NCBI GenBank assembly: GCA_014871385.1
Contig: CM026422.1
Coordinates: 22,809,014-22,873,013 of the forward strand
DNA from: Ceratodon purpureus
Lineage: Eukaryota > Streptophyta > Bryopsida > Pseudoditrichales > Ditrichaceae
Length of the DNA: 64,000 nucleotides
Direction: 5' to 3'
How positions within the stretch are numbered: position 1 is the first letter of the stretch; the number at the start of each line of letters is the position of its first letter. Under the pieces are notes generated by a model. It was given only the letters and a program-made list of their open reading frames with translations. It did not search any database and was not told the DNA's origin. Positions 23,819 through 33,500 of the stretch are shown in pieces. The position numbers and the translations under genes are program-made.

Positions 23819-24751
23819 CCCCTAAGTGCCCAGGAAAGCCAAAATGGCTTTTTGTTCTTTTGGGCAGCCTTGATAAAGAGGTTAAAAGTAATATTTTTGC
23901 CTAAATTTTTTACTTGATGCTCCATTTACCGCAATAATTACGTGGTAAAATTTTCAAAGTCAAATTCCAATTTTAGAACCTTCAACTAGAAATTTTAGGT
24001 TTCAAGTCCAAAACGGGCAATTTAAAAAAAGGTTTTTTTAAAAACAAAAATTAGAAATATTTTTATAACCAAATCACTATTCAAAATCCAAAGTGATCCA
24101 AGTAAAAAAGTTTACCAATTTTAGAAGGATAGCCTCCAAAAATTACATGAACAAGCTTCAAAGTTTTTTGTAATTTTACATTTTCTCCTTTCAAAAATTG
24201 TCAAAATTTGAGATTTAGGAATTTTCCAGAATTTTTTTTTTTTTTTTTTCTAAAATTCAAAAACTCATAGATGCAACTTTTTACCGTTCACCTTTTTTGC
24301 AAAACAAAAATATTTAACGTTATTTAGGTTTGACCATATTGTGGATTTTATACCTCCTAGAAAATAATTTGCATGAAGGTTAAAGAATCAAAATTAGTCT
24401 CCAAAATTTTGCATGGAGGTGCCTAACTTAGTTACTTACATGGAAAAAAATACGAGCAAAATGTTTGGAGTAATAATCACCAAGTCCCCCTTGGCACAAA
24501 GTTGAGTATGTCTTTCGGGCGAGGCAAAAAAAATTTCTGCATCAACTTTGAACGTTATAATCTCACTATTGGTAAAGATCCAACGGTTGGAATTTTTTGA
24601 GGAAGTACTGACAATACTTCAGTTCAAGATCTTATGGTTAAAAGTAGAAAAAATCAGTAAATCATTTGACCATACCTCAATCCCAATTAGGTGGTCGGAA
24701 ATCACTGTTTTTGAGGTTTTGAGACCCAAAACATGCTTGGGCACTTAGAGG
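23819..24751 (+). mobile_element. TTAA-flanked non-autonomous DNA transposon, copy 1
   Basis: This 933-bp element is flanked by TTAA at 23815-23818 and 24752-24755. Its ends are inverted: CCCCTAAGTGCCCA on the left and the complement of CCTCTAAGTGCCCA on the right. TTAA target sites with ends starting CC are typical of piggyBac-type elements. Extending the repeat past TTAA gives no longer flanking match, which supports a 4-bp duplication. There is no transposase inside. A conserved core, CAAGTCCAAAACGGGC (near 24003), is shared by all four copies in this window. Confidence 0.7.
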
Positions 24752-25415
24752 TTAAGGGTAGTAAGTTATATCAAAATGAAAGCCCAAAGCGCAGACAAGG
24801 AATTTCTTCAAATTACTCCATTCATAGATCAAAAGTAGCATGACTACTGGCGAGATTGAAAGAGAGATATGGAGAGCCTTCATAGGATTGAGGTTAGAAT
24901 TGGGAACAAACTATTGCCGCTTTAACTACTCCTACCTTGGTTTAATCCTTAAATGACAAAGGAGCTAATTTCGGGCTTTTGGATGACTGCAGGTGCATAA
25001 AAAATGATGTAAAATGTCAATTTGTCATCCAAATTTTTTTGATGTTGTAAAATTGTGAGAAATCTATCTAATTTCATTATTAAATTCTCTAAATAATAAT
25101 TTCATGAATTTTGGTGCCTCCTTAAAGTTTTACACATCAATACCGTGTACTGTATTAGAAAATGTCTATCTTCGGACATTTGAAACATAATTTTGACTAC
25201 CGGGATAATCTAATTCCTAGAAATGAGTGAATTATAGTTGGTATAAGATAAAGGGATATAACCGTGATTACTACTTGATTTTCCACGGTTGTTTTAGATT
25301 TTTTCATCATATTTTTGAATTAAACATAATTTGTAAGGACGTTAACAAATATAAAGTTCTAAGTTGTCATATATATCTAAGTTAAATATTTTATGATTTT
25401 AAAATAAAATTTATA
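24752..25415. other. Noncoding gap
   Basis: AT-rich, with no gene or repeat recognised. Confidence 0.4.
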
Positions 25416-25660
25416 CTCCCTCCGTCTTACTAAAAACCATTGTTTGCTCAAAAATATGTCTCTAAATAACATAATAACATAGTTGTTTCTTAAATTAGCC
25501 AACTTATTTTTGAATTTGGCCAACTTGTTTCTAAATTTGGCCACTTACTTCTAAATTTGGCAAATTCTTTCTAAATTTGGTTAACTTGTTTTTAAATTTA
25601 GAATTGCCTTTAAATCCGATATTATTAATAAACAACAACCTTTTAGTGAAACAAACGGAG
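25416..25660 (+). mobile_element. Stowaway-like MITE with an internal minisatellite
   Basis: A 245-bp element with TA on both sides (25414-25415 and 25661-25662). The left end is CTCCCTCCGTCTTACTAAAA and the right end is the complement of CTCCGTTTGTTTCACTAAAA. CTCCCTCCGT is the hallmark end of Stowaway (Tc1/mariner) MITEs. Between about 25498 and 25606 there are five imperfect units of 20-21 bp built on GCCAACTTGTTTCTAAATTTG. The element has no coding capacity. Confidence 0.8.
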
Positions 25661-26135
25661 TATTTGATATGAACTTTATTTGTTTGTTTTGATTTAAATA
25701 TTTATATTAATTACTTAATAAAATCATTAATTTTGATTAAATTCCTGTTTGTAGATAACATGTGTATTCAACTGAGAAAATATTAAAATTCATATTTCAC
25801 ATGAGTTATAGTAGCAAGATAGAGCATCCAGAGGTGAAGTTTATTTTCGTGGTCACAGGCTCACGCATTTAGGGTCAAGTGGGGACCTTTATCCGGGAAG
25901 TTTGCAGTTCGAGACAGTGTCAGTAGGCAGTAGTCGGGCGCTAAGGGCCCCTTTACACTAGAGGCGAGAGGTCGTCATAAAAGAAATTTCATCCAATGAC
26001 ATGTGTAGGAATCGAGAGGAGGAAGAAATGCCACTTTACACCTAAAATTTCAGCCCAAGTGACAAGAGGAGGAGAAAATGACGTGGACATGACTTTTGTC
26101 CTTGGTGGCAACAAAAGGCACATTTTTAAAGAGCC

Positions 26136-26187
26136 CCGGATTTTTAGTCAGGTTCACCTAAAGAGGTGGGCCTGACTAAAAATCCGG
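26136..26187. repeat. Perfect-stem hairpin inside the older element
   Basis: CCGGATTTTTAGTCAGG pairs exactly with CCTGACTAAAAATCCGG. The stem continues imperfectly through TTCACC and GGTGGG to a six-base loop. It lies in the left part of the older inverted-repeat element. Confidence 0.85.
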
Positions 26188-27124
26188 AGGACTATATGGC
26201 CAAAATTCTCATAGCCAATCATTTATATTTTTTAAATAATTTTTCATAACCCTACATTAGAAAATGTATTAAAAATTTCAGCACATGTTTGTAGGCCCCT
26301 TCTCACTTTACACTATATCCAAAGGACATCAAATTTAGAGTTGGTCTTTTCAAGAGTGGGCCGTGGCCCTCGGCTAAATTTCTCCTGGTCTTCTCGTTTC
26401 TAGTGTAAGGTAGCAGCACCCATAACCACGAAAATAAGGATTTTAGGGTAGTGAAAGTGACTTTTCAAGTATGAAAATAATATTCTTGGATAAGCAAGAA
26501 GAAATGAAAAATATTGGTGTAAGTTTGGAAGGTTGAAGCAAGAGCATGTAGTTACAGCAAATTTATAAAGTGCGATTCCACTTTAAATCCATGGTTGTCT
26601 GTAGCAGCCTCTAAAAGAGTGGCAACATGTAGCTTATATAGAATTTAAATATCACTACACCAATCTAGGTAGCCCCCAAAATAGTTAGATATGCAACTAC
26701 AAAACGTGTTAGAGTGGTTCAGAATTCCAGACTGTAAAAGCTCTAACGCTGCGTCAGAAAAAATGTGAAAAAGTCATCTGCCACATGCATTGGCAAGGGT
26801 ATGTGCACCCAAAAACGTCGAAAATTAGATGCATGGCCTGTAAAGGGGAGGCCCTGCAAGCGCAAGGGTTGGGCCCATAGTCCACGTACGATGCACCCAT
26901 AACCGAAAGCAAAATTCGCTGGCCCGCCTCCGGGAGGGTGCCGGCAAGAGACCGTTGCTCCCCTGCGCTCACCGTCGGTCCCCTGCGCTTTCCAGCGCAT
27001 CGCGCTTCCACTGCCTGCGCTCCAAATCCGAGATCTCGCTCCACCCCCCCTTCCGCGCCGAACAGATCACTTCGTGCTCCTCCCTCGTACTGAATGTAAC
27101 TTAAACCCTGGAACTGAGCATCAG

Positions 27125-29176
27125 TCATAGCGGTTGTCCACCTGCAGGTGCTTCCAATCTGCCCTGCCTTTGCGCCTCTCGTTCTGCGCGCTTCCTGGCT
27201 AGCTCTGCCGCACGCCTCGCCTTCTCACGTTCCTTTTCGGCCTTCTTCCTCTCTGCCTGGATGCGACGTAAGACTCTCTCCGCTTCTTTCCTTGCTTTCT
27301 CGGCTTCTTTCCTCGCCTTTGACTCTTCACGTTGGGTTTTTTTTTGTTCCGCAAGTTTCTTGCGTTCCTCTCGTTCTTTTGCTACAGCCTCTCGTTTCGC
27401 TACCTTCTCCTTCATTGCAGCTATGTACTCCTCCGACGTCATAAGGATCGACTTCGAGTAATCGATAAGAGGCTCACCTGCCTGTGTTCGGTTTCTTGCA
27501 GAGCGCTGGAGGTGCGGTAGCGGAAAGAGATTGCGTGGCTCGAGACTTGGGGGAGAGTCTCCTTCGGATTCCGTGTCCTCACCTGTCTGTGTCAAGTTCT
27601 CACTCTCTGCTTCGACGAAATACTGCAGCGTCGCAGGTATGATCTCAGAACCCTCCTCCGTATTCATCTGAGAACCGCCCTCCGTATTCATCTGAGAACC
27701 GCCCTGTTCAATGCTTGCAGGCACAGCTTCACTTCCGGAAATATCCTCGCCGCCAGCCACAGCAGAGCTGCCGAGGCTCAAGGCGCTCAGCGGTGCCATG
27801 CATGGTATGCTCTGCCCGGCCCTGTCTGCAGCATCAGAGGCATCGGCACTGGTGCCTTCGACCCCCACCGAGCCTAAGTCTTCGATTTCCAGGTCGTCTG
27901 GATCAGACTCAAGCCCTTCTTCATCCTCGCCTCCTTCTAGCACGTCTGTGAAACATGAGCTGGGTGTCATGTGGGTGTCCATGGCCGTAGGCCGCAAGGG
28001 CCATATCCCTGTGGCGGCAAATCCCTTCATAATTTTCTCAGGTGTGAGTGCTTTTCGCAGCCCTAGTGATACCCATTCTGCAAGTTCTTCTTTTTGTGCT
28101 CCACGACCTTTGTTCTGGATAGTCCACTTATCTCGGTATTGCCGAAATGCTACTTTGAAAGGTTTGAAAATACTAACATCTAGAGGTTGTAATCTGTGGC
28201 TTGTATGGCTAGGCAATGTGATGATGTCAAGGCCCTCATGCTTGGCCTTTTGCACAACTTCAAGTGTAACGTGTGATCCGTGACCGTCTAAAATAAGAAG
28301 GTGCCTATTCTGATCTGAAATTCCATACCTTTCTTTGACGATTTCTATGAAGTGTGTGATCCAAGCTGAAAACAAGAATGCTGTCATCCACCCATTAGGT
28401 TGCATAGCCATGCATGCCTTTGGTTCACATCTAGCTATGTAGTTCCTTTGCTTTCGTTTGCCTTTGAAAATGTAAAAATTTGGGATGTACTCACCTGCCG
28501 CATTTACACAAGACAAGACTGTTAAATGCTCTCTACTGTTTGGCAGTGTTGTGTGCACAGATCTAGTCCCCCGTCGAGCAAAGACTAGAGCACCTCCGCC
28601 GTTTTTGCCTGCTTGTGCGCCGGATTCGTCTGCATTCCATATGTAAGCAGCTGGATACCTTTGCCTCTCATATGCTGCCTCTAGGTTTTTGTAAAATGAC
28701 GCAACATTGCTTGGATTTAGAGCCCTTGCACGTCCCTCTTCTAAGCCCTGAGCAGCTCTAAGAGTCAACTCCGGATGTCGATTCCGGAACCATCGCAGCC
28801 AGCCACGTCCAGGTATGCCTTCCGTGAAGGGTGTCCAACGTTCTTGAGTAATCTCAGCGACTTTGCTTTTCAATTCAAGCACTGATATGGGGTGAGCGTG
28901 GTCTTGCATGTCTAGTATCCAACGTACAAGGGCTGTTTCTTCTGCCACTGTCAAGACCCCTTGCCGCCCTTTTTTTCGCTGGAGAGTTCGGCCGTAGACG
29001 TGGTCCCTCAATGATGACGCTGGAATGTCGAAGTCTCTCGCTACAGTTGCGATTCTGTTCCCGGCATCCACAGAAGCAATCGCGGCCTGAAGCTGAGAAT
29101 CAGTCCATCTGCCGGTGCGTTTCTGGCGTTGACTCCCCTGCCTGCTCGGCCCTGCTTGCGTTGGCTGATGGCACAT
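27125..29176 (-). CDS. Tigger/pogo-family DDE transposase, 683 aa, intact
   Basis: This enzyme would bind the element ends, excise the element and insert it at TA. Residues about 21-65 form a pipsqueak/CENP-B-like helix-turn-helix (TDSQLQAAIASVDAGNRIAT, then DIPASSLRDHVYGR). A second, Tc5/CENP-B-like DNA-binding region follows at about 73-150 (WLRWFRNRHPEL). The DDE domain spans about 165-395: Asp183 in WNADESG, Asp297 in LILDGHGSH and Asp333 in HRLQPLDVSIFKPF, a DD35D spacing. The C-terminal third is unusual. It has an acidic linker with GGSQMNTE repeated in tandem, then a long Lys/Arg/Glu coiled coil at about 580-675. The start is ATG at 29176. It is longer than typical Tigger transposases, and no break is visible. 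Confidence 0.92.
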   Translation of the reverse strand: MCHQPTQAGPSRQGSQRQKRTGRWTDSQLQAAIASVDAGNRIATVARDFDIPASSLRDHVYGRTLQRKKGRQGVLTVAEETALVRWILDMQDHAHPISVLELKSKVAEITQERWTPFTEGIPGRGWLRWFRNRHPELTLRAAQGLEEGRARALNPSNVASFYKNLEAAYERQRYPAAYIWNADESGAQAGKNGGGALVFARRGTRSVHTTLPNSREHLTVLSCVNAAGEYIPNFYIFKGKRKQRNYIARCEPKACMAMQPNGWMTAFLFSAWITHFIEIVKERYGISDQNRHLLILDGHGSHVTLEVVQKAKHEGLDIITLPSHTSHRLQPLDVSIFKPFKVAFRQYRDKWTIQNKGRGAQKEELAEWVSLGLRKALTPEKIMKGFAATGIWPLRPTAMDTHMTPSSCFTDVLEGGEDEEGLESDPDDLEIEDLGSVGVEGTSADASDAADRAGQSIPCMAPLSALSLGSSAVAGGEDISGSEAVPASIEQGGSQMNTEGGSQMNTEEGSEIIPATLQYFVEAESENLTQTGEDTESEGDSPPSLEPRNLFPLPHLQRSARNRTQAGEPLIDYSKSILMTSEEYIAAMKEKVAKREAVAKEREERKKLAEQKKTQREESKARKEAEKARKEAERVLRRIQAERKKAEKEREKARRAAELARKRAEREAQRQGRLEAPAGGQPL

Positions 29177-30311
29177 GGGCGTGTCTGCAGGTTCGGTGCC
29201 GCACGCCTCGCCAGCTTGTCCGCTTCCACTGCCTACATGTTGCCCTCCATCTGCCTGCAGACTTGCGGTACCAGGTAGTGCGTTGCTGCAAACCCAGCTA
29301 GTGCGTTGCTGCAGACTTGCGGTACCACCTTCTCCCGGTAGCAGTCTGGGATGCCGTAGGCCCCTTCCCTGCGCTGCTGCAAACCCTGCAGCTGCACCTG
29401 CCGCCCCCTTCAGTTATGCATCACAAATTAAGCATGAAATTCCCCCATAATTTATGGCACATGGGCTGTAACTTGCAAACTAATCTTTAGCGTACCTGAT
29501 GCAGGTGTTGGCCGATGCGTGAGCAGTGACGACAACCCTCGCCGCCCTCCCCATTCTCCTTGTCTTGTGCCGACAGGAACTTCGCTCCTCTGCCTGTGCA
29601 TACTGCTGCTTGATGCGAGCTCTCTCCATGCACCTGCGTGCACTGCTACAGGACGAATCACTCTCTCGGGCTCAATTTCTAGACTTCGCTGTGATCCATT
29701 TTCGCAATCTTCCTGTAAAAAAGGATACGACTGTAACTCTGGTGGCCATTGCTCTGGCTGCCGAAAACTCCTCTCACAGAACGACTCGCTCTCTACGATA
29801 TCGCACTCCATCTGTATGCAAATACTTCACTCACAATTCGTCGAAACAGTAGCGCCAATCACTTAGATTTGCAGCCGTCAATGGCACAGTTTATTTGCTT
29901 CACTCTCTCATACCTGTATGCTGGTTTTTACCGCCGTCATTGGAAGTTTATAATAAAGAGCGAAAGATCTCTCATAACCGTCGTATGAATCTCGATATCT
30001 GTTTTCACCAATGATGAAATCCAAGAAGGCAGCATTCTTAATTGCGTTCATTGCACACAAAGCCACTGGATAAGGTTCCAGTAACCAACTTCTCTGTCAC
30101 TCAAACTTTTATTGAAATGAAAATACCATGATATATATTCCGTCACTATGGACATGAATTTCCAAACGCACAGGTACCTTAATTCATGACAGTACCCACC
30201 CACTACCGTCGTTTTTTTCAAGACGTTGGTCATGGGACTGAAAGCCACGAAGAACAGTACCAAAATAGGTCACGCCCATGGGAACAGTCACGGTTATGAA
30301 TGCTGCTACCT
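29177..30311. other. Noncoding left half of the Tigger element, upstream of its gene
   Basis: This 1.1-kb leader holds the presumed promoter of the transposase. CTTGCGGTACCA occurs twice (about 29263 and 29319), along with GTGCGTTGCTGCA, forming a short local duplication. Confidence 0.5.
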
Positions 30312-30550
30312 TAAAGTGGACCTAAGTAGTCGGGCGCATCTGGAGGATGGCACGAGGCAGAGTTGTCGATGATCCCGTTTGAAGCCTGAAGCGATGGTCG
30401 GCGTCTCGATACCCAAGCTTGTACAGATCATATCACAGTGCTCCACTCTCCAGATTTGCACTATGATAGACTAGTTCAGAAGCCGGATTTTTACTCTCTA
30501 GTTGAAGCTGCACTGTAGCTGAATCGGTGTGGAATCAGTCGAGGCCGTGA

Positions 30551-33500
30551 ATGGCAGATAGGGAGGATCCATCAGAGCTCTCAGGTGATCAGATCTTCCT
30601 GCATAGACTAGTGCACATGAGAATCCGATGCTGTGTGTGTTGCGAGGCTTGTGAGCATTTTGACCCATCTGCCAAGTAAAATGCGTAAGTTATACATTTT
30701 CTAGGTTTTGTAATTGGTTGGCTGATAATTGGATTTGCACGTTGTTTCTGGGTTTAAAATTCAATCCTGGACCTTGAGTTTCCTTTAAGATTCGTTTCTT
30801 TGTAGCCAATTCTATCTGAGCAAGTTGCATCGTGTGGTCCAGGCTCTTTCAGTGGATGTTAAGGTCGTGGGGATTTGCCGCTGGATAGTATCTGGATGGT
30901 GGAGTTGCTGATTCCAACGCCAAGTTACACATGTTGATGTCAAAAGCTAGGGATTTCATAAAATGGCCTCTTAGAACGTCAATAGGTGCTCCATGGTATG
31001 TAGAAAACATTAGGATATGCTGCAAATGGAACTTGGGAATATTACAAGTTTGCTCTCTACTCGTCGCAGTTAGTGGCTGGCACGTGGTTGGAGACCAGGA
31101 TTGCTTCACCCGGTTCTAACTTGGTCTGTTTCGGAGCGGCAATAATTTCAACCATGACAGCAATTAACTAGCCCTGTGGGAGGGCATTATGGGGAAGCAT
31201 AAGAAACGCAAGCGCGACCACGAAATTCTTCAGCAAGAGCTGTACTGTTCGCAGTGAGCATCCTCCTCTATGACATGATTTTCTGCTTTTCGATTTCACC
31301 ATCCCAAGGACTGGCTCGTGAGTATCAAGATGAAAAGCATAGAACTTGAAGCATATATCAGAATGTATTTTGTATTGAAGCATGATGACAACCCGGTCCT
31401 CAATGTTGTCTTTTCAGTTCCTCTGTTACCGTGAATAAGAGCTTCAAGTTGACATGTATGGTTCTTTAGTGTATTGGACAATGCCCAATGAAGCATTGGT
31501 GCTGATTTTGGGGCTTCAATTTCAGGAATGTCTGCTTGGAACCCAAGCATAAGATTTTTCTAAGTCACAGCGGTGCCCAAAAGAACTTCACAGCGCAGCT
31601 GTGCGAGGACCTGATAGGAGTGAGTCACTTCCCGTTTTTCGACAAACGCCTAGATAGTTTGCCTAAAGGTGAAGAGTTTCCTCCACTGCTCTTGAAGGCA
31701 GCGCGACAATGTCGGCTTGCGATACTTGTTTTGTCAGAAGAGTTCTTCACCCGCTCCAAGTGGCCCATGATAGAGCTGAGCGAGTTCGTGCAAGCACAAG
31801 CAGCAGACAACCGTAGCCTCAAACTTCTGCCTCTGTACTTTGGGCTGAAACTGAACGAACTCAAGGATGCAGGGAATCAGAAGCGCTGGCGAGAAACGTG
31901 GGAAACATGGGCCGAAGGAGATGGTAGAATTGATGTAGGAAAATGGGTCCAGGCTTTGTCCCGGGTATTGGGTCCAGTTAATGGAATGGAGTATGATGGC
32001 GTGGATGAAGTGGCCTTCAGGAAGAATGTGGTGGCAGCTGTTTGCAAATCGATTCCACCAGATGTGAAATACGATGTGTCTCATGTTCAAGCGCTGCCGC
32101 GGTTATGTAAGGTGATATAAGCGTCTGTTACTTTCTTTATTGAGTACGGTATTGTTGCCTGCATGGTTTTGAATATTTTTTTGGCTAAGGGTATAAAACG
32201 CAAGGTTGGTACATTAATTTCAGTTGTTCTAGTAACAGTTGATTCAAATGAGAGTTTTCTACATCAATATTCTTTTCTTTTCGAGTGCATGAATTTCACT
32301 CTTTAAATTCTTATTTATCTAGTAGGAATGATGACTTTGGTAATTTGATTATGTTATCATTGTACACTGATGGGGCTTGGGTTCGATTCTCATTAAGCGC
32401 CTTCTAGCATGATTTACTTTGACTGTTGAGTTGACCAAGTCTACGTTCTAAAGAAAAATATTTCTGAAGCGGATGTTTGCAGAGCTCATGAACAAATTCT
32501 ACTTTGATAATCTGTTCTTAGCGAATTACGGTTGTGCTTGTACACTTCACAGGCAGTAAGTGAGAAAATGGACGAAATTCATGGAAGAGCTGGGTGCCGA
32601 GTGCTAGGATTATTTGGCACGGCAGGTATGGGTAAGACCACCCTCTCAAAGGTTCTGTGCAGTGAAAATTTTGGGGAATTTGGTGGGAGAGTATGTCATG
32701 TAGAGTTCAGTGGCAATAATTACGTGGAGCTACGAAAAAAAGTTCTTCGAGAACTGACCGGGGCCAGTCAAGAGCATCTGCCTAATGAAGCTGATAAGGT
32801 CTGAAGTGCGTACCTCTGCGTGAGATTGATGCATGAACAGAAATATATCCGACTTGGATGATGTACAATTTTTGGTAAATAGTCTGGTATTAGTTTTTAA
32901 GGATAAGAGAGTTCAGAATTTTGAGGTTAGAAGTTATGAGACAGTAGTTTTCTGATGGTTGTTTCCAATATCTGTGTGTGTTTATGCGTACGTTTTGGGC
33001 TACATGCAACATTGATGTGGCTGTAACTATTGACAATTCGGTGGTAGAGTTAGCTCCTGGTCTCTTTAGTTTGATTCAAACGCCTTGACCTGAAATTCAC
33101 TTGATTTGAACAGCTTTTGGATATGTTGAAGAGTCGCATGCATCATCAGAGGGTGTTCTCTATCTTCGACAACGTACTATCGGAAGATGACATTGATGAA
33201 GTGAAGATGTACCTGGATATTGAGTACCCACAAGATAGCAAGGTCCTTGTGACATCACGGTCCCTCGATGTTCTGAAGAGCTTAGGACTAAGGGAATGTG
33301 ATTGCATGGGGACGCCAGAATTGGAGGAGCATGATGCAACCAGTGCATTACTTTACTATGCAGGATGTAAACACATGGACTTCAACAAAAGCCAACTGGA
33401 TATCACCAAAAGATGTGTGGAAGTATGTAAATTCACGAAGACTGATATAGGTGGTTCAGAATGTGGATCAAGCGCCTATCACTATTTGCCATTGGCTTTG

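Larger units (their letters stand above)
26408..30311 (-). mobile_element. Tigger/pogo-type DNA transposon, complete with both ends
   Basis: The 3904-bp element is bounded by TA target duplications at 26406-26407 and 30312-30313. Both ends read inward AGGTAGCAGCA, followed by CCCATAACC on the left and TTCATAACC on the right, so the inverted repeat is about 20 bp. Its single gene (27125-29176) encodes an intact DDE transposase on the minus strand. Removing the element with one TA exactly restores the inverted repeat of the older host element, which proves the boundaries. The intact frame and clean ends suggest fairly recent insertion. Confidence 0.9.
25942..30324. mobile_element. Older inverted-repeat element, split by a Tigger insertion; 12-13-bp target duplication
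   Basis: The direct repeat AGTAGTCGGGCGC occurs at 25929-25941 and again at 30325-30337. Just inside it, TAAGGGCCCCTTTACACTAG (left) matches the complement of the right end, TTAGGTCCACTTTACACTAG, but only when the Tigger element (26408-30311) and one TA are removed. The original element was therefore about 0.48 kb (25942-26407 plus 30314-30324). The long target duplication is nearest to that of Mutator-like elements (8-11 bp), so the superfamily is uncertain. No coding sequence belongs to it. Confidence 0.85.

Noticed and set aside
32372-32400. tRNA-like T arm (GGGTTCGATTCTC)
   Set aside because: No acceptor stem, D arm or anticodon arm fits around it, and it lies in a TNL intron.
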